Positions 25,345 through 34,219 of a DNA stretch of 64,000 bases are shown one piece after another. The stretch spans positions 1 to 64,000 of the forward strand of contig NZ_JAASQT010000007.1 of the NCBI RefSeq assembly GCF_011761985.1, given 5' to 3'. A program made the position numbers and the translations under genes. The notes beneath the pieces are model-generated. The model did no database searches and had not been told where the DNA came from. It saw nothing but the letters and a program-made list of their open reading frames with translations. The DNA is from Brevundimonas terrae. GTDB lineage: Bacteria; Pseudomonadota; Alphaproteobacteria; Caulobacterales; Caulobacteraceae. Within the stretch, counting starts at the first letter, position 1, and every line of letters starts with the position of its first letter.

Positions 25345-26532
25345 ATGGATCGTTATCTGGTCATTTCTTCTGATGGTCATGCGGGTCTGCCGCCGGAAAA
25401 ATATCGCGAATACCTTGATCCCCAGTATCGCGAACTTTTTGACGAGCGCGTCGCGAAAGAAATCGCCGCCCGCGAGCAGCACGAGAAGAATTTTCTTCTT
25501 GATGACTTCAACAATAATTGGCGCGCTTCGGTAGGCGATGGCCTTGAAGGCGCATGGGATTCCGATATCCGCAGCCGCGTTCTGGACGAGGACGGCGTTG
25601 TCGCCGAGGTTCTCTATCCGGACGGCATTACCGAGCGTAACGCGCCGCCTTTCGGTGCCGATATCGGCCTGCGTCCGAATGCTGCCGAAGCCCATCTGCA
25701 ATGGGCCGGTGCCCGCGCCCACAACCGCTGGATGGCCGATTTCTGCAAGCTGGATCCGGTGCGTCGTATCGGTCTGGCCATCATTCCGGCCTTCTACGAC
25801 ATGGAAGAGAACCTGAAGGAAATCCTCTGGGCCAAGGAAAACGGTCTGAAGGGCGTGGTTCTGCCGACGCTCATGGAAGGTTGGGACTTCTACAACCACC
25901 CGAAATACCACCGCATGTGGGCCATGTTGCAAGAGTTCAACATGCCGGTGAACTTCCACTCGGGTGCTGCACCTGCCTATGACACGGCCCAGCCGGGCTG
26001 GATCGGTGTCTATCTGTCGGAATACGCCTTCTATCTGACGCGTCCGATGTCGACGATGATCTTCGGCGGCGTGTTCGAGCTGTTCCCGAACCTGAAGGTG
26101 ACCTTCACCGAGGCGGGCGGCGAGTTCTGGTTCCCGTGGATGCTGGAACTGATGGATATCCGCGCCTCGGTCAAACACACCAGCGGCAAGTTGGGCGATC
26201 ACCGCTCGAACCTGTCGATGAAGCCGAGCGAGTATTTCCAGCGCAATATCTGGGTCGGCTGCTCGGCCCTGCCGGACGAGGAAACCACCGCGTCCTACTA
26301 CAATATCGGCATCGACCGCGTTCTGTGGGGCACGGACTATCCGCACCCCGAAGGCACCTGGCCGCAGACCCATCCGAAGATGATCGCCAGCCTCGGCGGC
26401 CTGCCGGATGAGCACATTGCCAAGATGCTGGGTGGCAATGCCCTCGATGTTTACGACCTTGATCTGGAAGCGATGAACAAGATCGCTGCCCGTATCGGCC
26501 CGAAAAAATCCGGTTTCGCCAAGGCGGCCTGA
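25345..26532 (+). CDS. Amidohydrolase family protein (amidohydrolase 2)
   Basis: A 395-residue metal-dependent hydrolase or decarboxylase of the amidohydrolase-2 group. It begins MDRYLVISSDGHAG (a D-x-H metal motif variant). It has NFHSGA in mid-protein and VLWGTDYPHPEGTW near residue 330, where the conserved Asp lies. Members cleave C-C or C-N bonds or decarboxylate. With an acetoacetate-decarboxylase-fold protein and an SDR downstream, C-C cleavage or decarboxylation of an oxo-acid is a reasonable guess. A 76-base gap with a strong hairpin separates it from the next gene. Confidence 0.88.
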   Translation: MDRYLVISSDGHAGLPPEKYREYLDPQYRELFDERVAKEIAAREQHEKNFLLDDFNNNWRASVGDGLEGAWDSDIRSRVLDEDGVVAEVLYPDGITERNAPPFGADIGLRPNAAEAHLQWAGARAHNRWMADFCKLDPVRRIGLAIIPAFYDMEENLKEILWAKENGLKGVVLPTLMEGWDFYNHPKYHRMWAMLQEFNMPVNFHSGAAPAYDTAQPGWIGVYLSEYAFYLTRPMSTMIFGGVFELFPNLKVTFTEAGGEFWFPWMLELMDIRASVKHTSGKLGDHRSNLSMKPSEYFQRNIWVGCSALPDEETTASYYNIGIDRVLWGTDYPHPEGTWPQTHPKMIASLGGLPDEHIAKMLGGNALDVYDLDLEAMNKIAARIGPKKSGFAKAA

Positions 26533-26539
26533 CCGCGAC

Positions 26540-26566
26540 GGAGCGGCCGTTAGGGGCGGCCGCTCC
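26540..26566 (+). promoter_or_regulatory. Intercistronic GC-rich hairpin
   Basis: Perfect 10-bp stem GGAGCGGCCG (26540-26549) and CGGCCGCTCC (26557-26566) with a 7-base loop. It begins eight bases after the amidohydrolase stop. Only C and mixed bases follow, so it is more likely an mRNA-stabilising or partly terminating element than a full terminator. Confidence 0.6.
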
Positions 26567-26608
26567 CCCCGCTACTTCATAAAACAAGAACGAATGGGAG
26601 GAACGACC

Positions 26609-27445
26609 ATGGCTAAGCTCCGCTATGTCCAGGATGTCGAAAAACTGAAAGCGACCATGGAGGCGCGCGCCTCTTCCGGTGGTCTTCAGAACACCGTGCA
26701 AACCCTGCGCGCATTCTATGAAACCGATCCGGAAATCGTGGCGGCCCTGCTGCCCAAGCCACTGCAACCGACCGCAGCGTCCAAGATCCTGATCCAGTTT
26801 TCCTATGTCGAGATGCGCCCGACGCCGGACAAGCTGGTCGTTTCGGCGGCCATGACTGTGGGCGTTGAGTCCACCTATAAGGGCAAGGTCGGCTGGTATG
26901 TTCTGGCCATGCCGATGGGCGGCGAGTTTGTCGTCATCGGTGGTCGTGAACGCTTTGGCGAGCCCAAGAAACTGGCCGATGTCCAGTTCACCAAGAAGGG
27001 CGACCACGTCCACGTCACCTGCACCCGCAACGGCGTGGCCTTTGTCGAGCTGGAAGGCAATATTGCCGAAAGCCTCGGTGCCAAGAAATTCACTGAAAAC
27101 CTGTTCTGCTACAAGGGCATGCCGGGTATCGCCAACGGCTTCGGCTTTGATGGCGATGTCTTCCTGACCCAGCTGAACTGGGATCGCGACTGGGATATGC
27201 ACCACGTCGTCGAGGGCGGCAAAATCACCCTGCGTGAATCCGCTGCCGACCCGCTGGTCGATGTGCCCGTGCGCAAGCTGCTCAAGATGGAATATTCCGA
27301 AGGTCGCAGCGTGACCGGCGGCGAAATCCTCGAAAAAGTTCCCGGCGAATGGCTGCAACCGTTCTGGTTCGGTCGCTATGACGAGAACCCGACCGGCGGT
27401 ATCGAGATCGCTCTGGCCTCCGAGGCTGCGCTCGAGAATGCGTGA
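26609..27445 (+). CDS. Acetoacetate decarboxylase (ADC) family protein
   Basis: A 278-residue protein of the ADC fold. The motif GGRERFGEPKKLADV carries the Lys-Lys pair of the family, in which one lysine forms the Schiff base. The start at 26609 is set by GGGAGG just upstream; an earlier in-frame ATG lies within that site. Family members decarboxylate beta-keto acids or perform retro-aldol and related Schiff-base chemistry. The next SDR overlaps by eight bases. With the amidohydrolase it forms an apparent three-gene unit of unknown substrate. Confidence 0.88.
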   Translation: MAKLRYVQDVEKLKATMEARASSGGLQNTVQTLRAFYETDPEIVAALLPKPLQPTAASKILIQFSYVEMRPTPDKLVVSAAMTVGVESTYKGKVGWYVLAMPMGGEFVVIGGRERFGEPKKLADVQFTKKGDHVHVTCTRNGVAFVELEGNIAESLGAKKFTENLFCYKGMPGIANGFGFDGDVFLTQLNWDRDWDMHHVVEGGKITLRESAADPLVDVPVRKLLKMEYSEGRSVTGGEILEKVPGEWLQPFWFGRYDENPTGGIEIALASEAALENA

Positions 27446-28295
27446 TCTTAAAGGCAAGGTTGCCGTCGTCACTGGCGGTGCCAGTGGCGTAGGCCGCGCT
27501 CTGGGCGAAGCCCTTGTCGAGCGCGGAGCCAAGGTGGTTCTCAGCGACATCAATGCCGAGGCTCTGGAAGCCACGGCATCGGAAATGCGGGCCGCTGGCG
27601 GTGATGTCACGGGCATCGTGGCCGACGTGATGGACCAGGACTCGGTCGATGCTCTGGCCGATCAGGTCTTTAAACGCCACGGCAAGGTGCATCTGTTGTT
27701 CAACAATGCCGGCGTCGGCCTTGGTGACTTCCGTGAACCGATCTGGACCTTGGCGCTGAAGGACTGGGACTGGGGTTTCAACATCCACGTCATGGGTGTG
27801 GTCCACGGTATCCGTGCCTTTGTGCCGCGCATGATTGACGGGGGAGAGGATGGCTATGTCATCAACACCACCTCCACCAATGGCGGTCTGGTCCCTTCGG
27901 CGCGCACGCCGGTCTATGCCTCGTCCAAGGCGGCTGTCACCAGCCTGACCGAGGTTCTGCACCATCAACTCGCGGCGCAGGACAGCAAGGTCAAGGCGGC
28001 CCTGCTGTTCCCCGGTCCGCATCTGGTCAACACCAACCTGATGCGTTCGGCCCGTCCGGCGGCTTTCGTTGATCCGAACAGCCCGCAACCGGCAGGCAAG
28101 TCGATGGCCGAACTGGCCGAGCAGAATGGCGGCGTTCCGGTCACCGAACCGGAAGAAGTTGCCAACTTTGCGCTCGATGGCATTGCGGCCGGCAAGTTCT
28201 GGCTGCTGCCGCAAAGCGAGCGTTCGGACGGCAATATCCGTCGTCGTACCGACAGTATTCTGGCCCGCAGCGCTCCTGTGGGGCTGGGCGGCTAG
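27438..28295 (+). CDS. SDR family NAD(P)-dependent oxidoreductase
   Basis: A 285-residue SDR: VVTGGASGVGRALGEAL near the N terminus, NNAGVGLGDF, and active site S...YASSK. The start ATG at 27438 overlaps the ADC stop by eight bases, implying coupled translation. The C terminus is longer than in minimal SDRs. It probably oxidises a hydroxyl on the substrate of the amidohydrolase-ADC unit. The TonB-dependent receptor follows after 129 bases. Confidence 0.88.
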   Translation: MRDLKGKVAVVTGGASGVGRALGEALVERGAKVVLSDINAEALEATASEMRAAGGDVTGIVADVMDQDSVDALADQVFKRHGKVHLLFNNAGVGLGDFREPIWTLALKDWDWGFNIHVMGVVHGIRAFVPRMIDGGEDGYVINTTSTNGGLVPSARTPVYASSKAAVTSLTEVLHHQLAAQDSKVKAALLFPGPHLVNTNLMRSARPAAFVDPNSPQPAGKSMAELAEQNGGVPVTEPEEVANFALDGIAAGKFWLLPQSERSDGNIRRRTDSILARSAPVGLGG

Positions 28296-28424
28296 GCAAG
28301 AAACAGATAGGCGGCGGGAGGGGAATGGAGGCTCTTCCCGTCGTCAATCCGGAGTGGCGTTCGAAAAATAAAAACAAAACAGCCGGTTAGATCGCAAAAG
28401 ATCAAGGCTGATAGGGAGGGTTAG

Positions 28425-30800
28425 ATGACACGACGCATGAATCGCATTGCGACTGTCCTGCTCGCAGGCACCGCCTTGGCAGGAATGATGCCTGTAATGG
28501 CTGTGGCACAGGAAGCCGCGACTAACGAGGCTCAGGATGCAACCCGTATCGACGACATCGTCGTTACGGCACAGCGCCGCGAAGAGCGCCTGATCGATGT
28601 GCCGTTGTCGGTATCGTCGCTGGGCGGCGAGCAACTGCAACGCGCCGGTATTGCCGATGTTTCGGCCATTGGCGGCTATGTTCCCAACGTCCAGATCAAC
28701 CAGACGGTTGGCGGCGCATTCGGTCCTCTGATCTCCATGCGCGGTCTGGCCCCGTCGGGCGATACCAGCCTGGGTCGTGACCAGCCGGTCGGCCTGTATA
28801 TTGACGGCGTGCCTATCGCAAAATCGACGGGCGCTGCGTTTGATACGGTCGATCTGGAACGTGTCGAGGTCCTGCGCGGCCCGCAAGGCACCCTGTATGG
28901 CAAGAACACCATCGGTGGTGCCGTCAACCTTGTGACCCGTAAGCCCACCGGCGTGTTCGGTGGTAAATTCATGCTGGGTGTCGGCAGCGAAAGCCTGTTC
29001 GAACAGCGTCTGTCGCTGGATCTGCCGCGCTTTGGTACGATTGGCGAAGGCATCGGTGCCTTTGACATCAAGGTGGCCTATTCGGGCCGCGAGCGTGACG
29101 GCTTCTTCGAGAACACCCACCCCAATGCCCGCTTTGACACCTTCGGCGCGCAGGACCAGCAGGCAGGCCGCATCGACATTGTCTGGCGTCCGATCGAGGA
29201 CCTGTCGTTTGCCTATAGCTATGACGATACGTCCAGCAAGTCGTCGCCGTCTATGCTGGCGATCAGCGCATCAGGGGCCATTGGCCCGGGCGGTGCCTAT
29301 GAGGCGCTGTATCCCTATATCAAGGACGCGATCCATACGTCGCGACCCAAGGGCATTGCCAATGACTATTCCAACCGCAGTGATTTCGCGGTCAGCGGCC
29401 ATGGTCTGACGATCGAGTACAACAAGGATGGCGTGCCGTTCTTTGGCGACGTGACCCTGAAGTCGATCACTGCCCATCGCACCATGCAGTCGTGGAGCCA
29501 GACCGACTTTGATGGCGTTGGCGTCGATCTGATGCACTTCACGCTCAACAACGATTACCAGCAGACCTCGCAGGAACTGCAGTTGATCGGCTCGAACGGT
29601 CAGGTCCACTACACCTTCGGCCTGTTCGGCTTCAAAGAAGAGTATGACGTGTTCAATCCGCGCTGGAACTTCCAGTTCGGTGGCAACAAGTACGACGTTC
29701 AGGAACGCTCGGCGGACAACAAGTCCTATGCGGCCTATGGCCAGCTGACCTGGACCCCGAATGCCTTTGACAAGCGCCTTAGCCTGACGCTCGGCGGTCG
29801 CATCAGCAAGGACGAGAAGCAGGCGACGTCTATGAGCCTGAGCTACTCGACCTATTTGGCCAATCCGGCCAATCCGGCTTCGGGTGTGTTCGAGCGCGAT
29901 GCCAATGGCAATCCGGTGACCCGCAGCGGTGGTCCGGCTCTGGGGGCGCTTCCGGGACCAGGTAATATCGGCCCGTCCGATCTGATCCCGCTGACGGCGG
30001 ATGGTTCGTGGTCGGAGTTCACGCCCGAGTTCAACATCGCCTACAAGTTGAGCGAGGACTGGAACGTCTATGCGCGTTACGCCACCGGCTTCAAGAGCGG
30101 CGGCAATAACGACGTGGCGGCTAATAATGCCGGCTTCATGACGCCGTATGACCCTGAAAAACTGACCTCGTACGAGATCGGTACCAAGGGCCAGTGGTTC
30201 GACAAGCGCCTCAGCCTGTCGGCCGCAGTCTATTACAGCGACTACGAAGACTTCCAGGCGGGTGTGTTCGTACCGGCTCTGGTGACCACCACCATTATCA
30301 ATGCCGGTCAGGCCAATATGTCCGGTTTCGAGGTGGAAGGTATTGTGCGCCCGATCGATAACCTGCGCATCAACTTCGGCTATGGCTATACCAAGGCCGA
30401 GTATGACGAGTTCATCCTGCCATCCGGTCAGGATGTCACCGACACCTATGTCTTCCCGCTGATCCCCAAGCATAGCTATACGCTGGGCGTCGATTACCGT
30501 TGGGTTGGTGTAGCGGGCGGGGATGTCGTGGCCAATCTGAACTACAACTGGCGCGACGAGCAGGAAGGCAACATCACCGGCGATCCATTCTCGGTCCGCA
30601 AGGCCTATGGTCTGTTGGACGGTCGTATCTCGCTTAGCGATATCGACATCGGCGATGGCCGTTTGATGGAAATCGCCTTGTGGGGCAAGAACCTGCTGGA
30701 CGAGGAGTACTGGGTCTCGGGTATCAATCTGAGCCTGTTCACCACGCGCCAGTGGGGTGATCCACGCAGCTTCGGCGTTCAGGCCAATGTGAAGTTCTGA
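28425..30800 (+). CDS. TonB-dependent receptor
   Basis: A 791-residue outer-membrane receptor. A signal peptide (cleavage near AVAQ, about residue 28) is followed by a TonB box-like DDIVVTAQRREE, plug domain with RVEVLRGPQGTLYGKNTIGG, and a beta-barrel ending in aromatic-rich SFGVQANVKF. This type is common in Sphingomonadales and Caulobacterales degradation clusters. Here it probably imports a hydrophobic substrate such as a steroid or a terpenoid. GGGAGGG lies upstream of the ATG. It lies between the amidohydrolase/ADC/SDR unit and the aldehyde dehydrogenase, all on the plus strand. Confidence 0.92.
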   Translation: MTRRMNRIATVLLAGTALAGMMPVMAVAQEAATNEAQDATRIDDIVVTAQRREERLIDVPLSVSSLGGEQLQRAGIADVSAIGGYVPNVQINQTVGGAFGPLISMRGLAPSGDTSLGRDQPVGLYIDGVPIAKSTGAAFDTVDLERVEVLRGPQGTLYGKNTIGGAVNLVTRKPTGVFGGKFMLGVGSESLFEQRLSLDLPRFGTIGEGIGAFDIKVAYSGRERDGFFENTHPNARFDTFGAQDQQAGRIDIVWRPIEDLSFAYSYDDTSSKSSPSMLAISASGAIGPGGAYEALYPYIKDAIHTSRPKGIANDYSNRSDFAVSGHGLTIEYNKDGVPFFGDVTLKSITAHRTMQSWSQTDFDGVGVDLMHFTLNNDYQQTSQELQLIGSNGQVHYTFGLFGFKEEYDVFNPRWNFQFGGNKYDVQERSADNKSYAAYGQLTWTPNAFDKRLSLTLGGRISKDEKQATSMSLSYSTYLANPANPASGVFERDANGNPVTRSGGPALGALPGPGNIGPSDLIPLTADGSWSEFTPEFNIAYKLSEDWNVYARYATGFKSGGNNDVAANNAGFMTPYDPEKLTSYEIGTKGQWFDKRLSLSAAVYYSDYEDFQAGVFVPALVTTTIINAGQANMSGFEVEGIVRPIDNLRINFGYGYTKAEYDEFILPSGQDVTDTYVFPLIPKHSYTLGVDYRWVGVAGGDVVANLNYNWRDEQEGNITGDPFSVRKAYGLLDGRISLSDIDIGDGRLMEIALWGKNLLDEEYWVSGINLSLFTTRQWGDPRSFGVQANVKF

Positions 30801-30914
30801 TACAACGGACGGGGGTGGCCATCAGGTCACCCTCAACGCGTAACTATTTGAATTTCAGGGCTGCCGTGTGACTAAACTGGCGGCTCTTTCTTTTTCATCT
30901 CTGGTGGAGAAACC

Positions 30915-32342
30915 ATGTCCGATCATCTGAAATTCTATATCGACGGCGCTTGGGTTGATCCGGTGGCTCCGCGCACTCTGGATGTCATCAATCCGGCGAC
31001 GGAACAGTCTGTGGCCCGCATCAGTCTGGGCGGTGCCGAGGATGCGGATCGCGCCGTCATGGCTGCTCGCCGCGCCTTTGACAGCTTTGCCAGCACCTCG
31101 CGTCAGGAACGGATCGAACTGCTTGAAGCGGTGCTGGCCGAGTATGAGCGCCGCCGCGAGGACATGGCCAAGGCCATCACTGCAGAAATGGGCGCACCAA
31201 GCACCCTGTCGCGCAACGCACAGGCCTTTATGGGCACGGCGCACCTTTCGACCGCCATCGAGGTGCTGAAAAACTATGAATTCGAGGAAGCCCGTGGCTC
31301 GACCCTGATCAGCCGCGAGCCGATCGGCGTCTGCGCCTTCATTACCCCGTGGAACTGGCCGTCCAACCAGATCGGTTGCAAGGTGGCTCCGGCGCTGGCG
31401 ACCGGCTGCACCATGGTGCTGAAGCCGTCCGAAGTGGCCCCGCTGTCGGGCATTATCTGGACCGAGATCATGCATGCAGCGGGTGTTCCGGCGGGCGTGT
31501 TCAACATGGTCAATGGTGATGGTCCGGGCGTGGGGGCGGCCCTCAGCAGCCACCCCGAGGTGGATATGGTCAGCTTCACCGGCTCGACACGTGCGGGCAT
31601 CGAGGTGGCCAGAAATGCCGCCCCGACGATCAAGCGCGTGCATCAGGAACTGGGCGGCAAGTCGGCCAATATTGTTTTGCCCGATGCCGATATCGCCAAG
31701 GCTGTCACGGCAGGCGTGGACCACATCATGAACAATAGCGGCCAGTCCTGTAATGCGCCCACGCGTATGCTGGTGCCGCGTGATCGCATGGACGAGGTCA
31801 AGACCGCCGCCCGTGCTGCTGCCGAAGCTATCACTGTGGGCGACCCGCAAGGCGATGCCCGTATGGGACCGGTGGTGTCCGAGGCTCAATGGAACAAGAT
31901 TCAGGGCCTGATTTCAAAGGGTATCGACGAAGGGGCCACTCTGGTCACGGGCGGGGCAGGGCGTCCCGACGGTCTGGATGTCGGCTATTATGTCCGCCCC
32001 ACCATCTTTGCCGATGTCGATCCCGACATGACCATTGCCCGCGAGGAAATCTTCGGGCCGGTGCTGTCGATCATTCCTTATGACACGGTGGAAGATGCCG
32101 TCAGGATCGCCAATGACACCGTCTATGGACTGGCGGCCTATGTGCAGTCCGGTGACATCGACAATGCCCGCAAGATCGCCCGCCAGCTTCGTGCCGGTCA
32201 GGTGGCGATCAACGGACCTGGTCCTGATCTGATGGCTCCGTTCGGCGGCTTCAAGCAGTCGGGCAATGGCCGCGAATGGGGCGACCACGCCTTTGGCGAG
32301 TTCCTCGAAGTGAAGGCGACGCTGGGCCACACGCCTGCATAA
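30915..32342 (+). CDS. Aldehyde dehydrogenase family protein
   Basis: A 475-residue NAD(P)-dependent aldehyde dehydrogenase. It has TPWNWPSNQIGCKVAPALAT, GSTRAGIEV, the general-base region HQELGGKSANIV and the nucleophile C279 in NNSGQSCNAPT. The C-terminal region carries EEIFGPVLSIIPY and PFGGFKQSGNGREWG. It oxidises an aldehyde to an acid; in steroid clusters this could act on side-chain aldehydes or propionaldehyde-like products. It is followed by a strong terminator. Confidence 0.92.
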   Translation: MSDHLKFYIDGAWVDPVAPRTLDVINPATEQSVARISLGGAEDADRAVMAARRAFDSFASTSRQERIELLEAVLAEYERRREDMAKAITAEMGAPSTLSRNAQAFMGTAHLSTAIEVLKNYEFEEARGSTLISREPIGVCAFITPWNWPSNQIGCKVAPALATGCTMVLKPSEVAPLSGIIWTEIMHAAGVPAGVFNMVNGDGPGVGAALSSHPEVDMVSFTGSTRAGIEVARNAAPTIKRVHQELGGKSANIVLPDADIAKAVTAGVDHIMNNSGQSCNAPTRMLVPRDRMDEVKTAARAAAEAITVGDPQGDARMGPVVSEAQWNKIQGLISKGIDEGATLVTGGAGRPDGLDVGYYVRPTIFADVDPDMTIAREEIFGPVLSIIPYDTVEDAVRIANDTVYGLAAYVQSGDIDNARKIARQLRAGQVAINGPGPDLMAPFGGFKQSGNGREWGDHAFGEFLEVKATLGHTPA

Positions 32343-32364
32343 CAGACTAGCCGTCCCAACTGGA

Positions 32365-32398
32365 AAGGGCCGCTTCGGATGAAGCGGCCCTTGTTTTT
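32365..32398 (+). terminator. Rho-independent terminator after aldehyde dehydrogenase
   Basis: Perfect 12-bp stem AAGGGCCGCTTC (32365-32376) and GAAGCGGCCCTT (32381-32392), loop GGAT, then GTTTTT. It lies between convergent genes; the reverse strand has only a short T run. Confidence 0.93.
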
Positions 32399-32400
32399 AC

Positions 32401-33570
32401 CTAGGCTAGACGGCGCAAATTGGCGCGGTCAAATTCGATAAAGGGCTGTCCCTTGCGGACGCGCTCGACCCATTGCGGATCATTCAAAATGGCGCGGCCT
32501 ACACCGGCCATATCGAACTCCTGACGGGCAATGCCGTCGCGTGCGGCCTGAAGATTATCCAGCGGTTTGGTCTCGCTGCTGCCGCTCAGGGTTTCACCCA
32601 GACCATTGCCAAGACCGATCCCGCCAATGGCCACGGACGGCTTGCCGGTCAGCTTGCGCGCCCATCCGGCCAGAGACAGGTTCGAGCCTTCAAACGCCGG
32701 ACGGTCGAACACCCGTCCGCTGGCATCGAACAGATCCACACCGGCCTGCGCCAACGGTACCAGCAGTGCGCCCAGTTGTTCGGGCATGGTGCCAAGTTGC
32801 GCGCCATAGTCCTGCTGTTTGTGCTGGGAAAAGCGGAACATGATCGGTGCATTGCCGATCTCGGCCCGAACCGCCGCTACGATCTCGGCAGCAAAGGCGG
32901 CACGACGGGCGGGATCGCCGCCATACCGGTCGTCGCGGTGGTTTGTCTGATCCCACAGGAAGCTGTCGATCAGATAGCCGTGGCCGCCATGCAGGGCCAC
33001 GCCGTCAAATCCGGCCTCCATGGCATTGCGGGCGGCATCGGCAAAGGCGGCGATAATGTCGGCGATTTCGCCTGCGCCCATGGGTTGCGTCGGTGCGCGC
33101 ATGGCATCGACATAGTCATCCCCATACGAGGTATGACCCGCCTTGCCCCAAAAGCCCGACGGCCGTGACCCGATCAGATCGGGCCGGTTGGAGCGGGCAG
33201 GATCACGCAGCGGCCCCTGATGCCAGAGCTGCGGAAAGATGCGCCCGCCCGCAGCATGAACCCCCTCGGTGACACGTTTCCATCCCTCCAGTGCCGCCTT
33301 GCCATACATATGCGGAATGGCCGGATCATCGACGGATGTGATGTGATCTATGCCCACGCCCTCGGTGACGATCAGCCCGATGCCCGCCTCGGCCCGTCGG
33401 CGGTAATAGCCCGCTACATCATCGCCCGGCACACCGTCCGGCGAGAAATAGCGGGTCATGGGCGACATGGAGATGCGGTTGCGAAGGGTCAGATCGCGAA
33501 TAGTGATCGGCGTGAACAGAGGATCGGCCATCGCGGTTTCTGTTGCCGGCTCCAAAAGCGTATCGGTCAT
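32401..33570 (-). CDS. NADH:flavin oxidoreductase, Old Yellow Enzyme family
   Basis: A 389-residue FMN TIM-barrel protein with PITIRDLTLRNRISMSPMTR, GFDGVALHGGHGYLIDSFLW and NHRDDRYGGDPA, all typical of OYE-like ene-reductases. These reduce alpha,beta-unsaturated carbonyl compounds with NAD(P)H. Next to a steroid cluster it might reduce an enone of an intermediate. The ATG overlaps the stop of the upstream SnoaL-like gene by one base (TAATG), so the two form an operon. Confidence 0.9.
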   Translation of the reverse strand: MTDTLLEPATETAMADPLFTPITIRDLTLRNRISMSPMTRYFSPDGVPGDDVAGYYRRRAEAGIGLIVTEGVGIDHITSVDDPAIPHMYGKAALEGWKRVTEGVHAAGGRIFPQLWHQGPLRDPARSNRPDLIGSRPSGFWGKAGHTSYGDDYVDAMRAPTQPMGAGEIADIIAAFADAARNAMEAGFDGVALHGGHGYLIDSFLWDQTNHRDDRYGGDPARRAAFAAEIVAAVRAEIGNAPIMFRFSQHKQQDYGAQLGTMPEQLGALLVPLAQAGVDLFDASGRVFDRPAFEGSNLSLAGWARKLTGKPSVAIGGIGLGNGLGETLSGSSETKPLDNLQAARDGIARQEFDMAGVGRAILNDPQWVERVRKGQPFIEFDRANLRRLA

Positions 33571-34076
33571 TAAACGGCCCCTGCCTGATCTATGGTGCGC
33601 AGGATGGCGCGGGCATCATCCGATCCGTCCAGCAGACGATTGGTGCGCCATGTGATTTTCCAGCGCCCGTCCGTGCGGGTCAGCTCCCACACATTCACCG
33701 AGACGCGCCAGACATTGAACGCCCCGTTCTCGTGCTTATAGACCCGCGAATAGTTTACGGCGGTGGCACGGTCGCCATCAACTGTCACATGCGGCATGCT
33801 GGGAATGTGGGCGGCCCCTTCGCGCACAAGGGCACGGTGGACGTCATTGTCGAGCAGTCCTGCAATGCCGTCGCGGCCCTTTCCGGCCCAGCCATTGCCC
33901 AGTTCGTAAACACCATCCTCCGCCCACAGATCACCGACCTTCTGGCCGCGTTCAAAGGTGTCGGCAGTATCGGCCTGTGGCCCATAGCGGGCGATGATCT
34001 GGCAGACGTCCACATAGTCCTGAAGGGACTGGAACTGCTGCTCCAGACGGGCAAGGCGGGCTTCGGTGTCGGACAT
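33570..34076 (-). CDS. SnoaL-like / NTF2-fold protein
   Basis: A 168-residue protein starting MSDTEARLARLEQQFQSLQD, with YVDVCQIIARYGPQADT and LWAEDGVYELG as in SnoaL-like polyketide-cyclase and dehydratase folds. The start is set by AGGAG six bases upstream of ATG 34076. It lacks the ketosteroid-isomerase residue pattern seen at 12070-12456. It is translationally coupled to the OYE homologue downstream. Function unknown; an isomerase, hydratase or small-ligand role is possible. Confidence 0.82.
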   Translation of the reverse strand: MSDTEARLARLEQQFQSLQDYVDVCQIIARYGPQADTADTFERGQKVGDLWAEDGVYELGNGWAGKGRDGIAGLLDNDVHRALVREGAAHIPSMPHVTVDGDRATAVNYSRVYKHENGAFNVWRVSVNVWELTRTDGRWKITWRTNRLLDGSDDARAILRTIDQAGAV

Positions 34077-34219
34077 GGCAACTCCTGAATCTGGTCGCCT
34101 AGCATCCGACATTTAACGGCACAGATTAGCCGTCCTGACGGAAACGCTGTGTTGAACAGGGCCGTCTGGTCGCGCGCGTGTAGCCATTCGATAGTGGGCA
34201 GATTATCGGGAGGCCGCCA

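Noticed and set aside
30811..30834. Terminator after the first TonB-dependent receptor
   Set aside because: GGGTGGCC and GGTCACCC can pair with one G-T, but no T-tract follows, so the call was not made.
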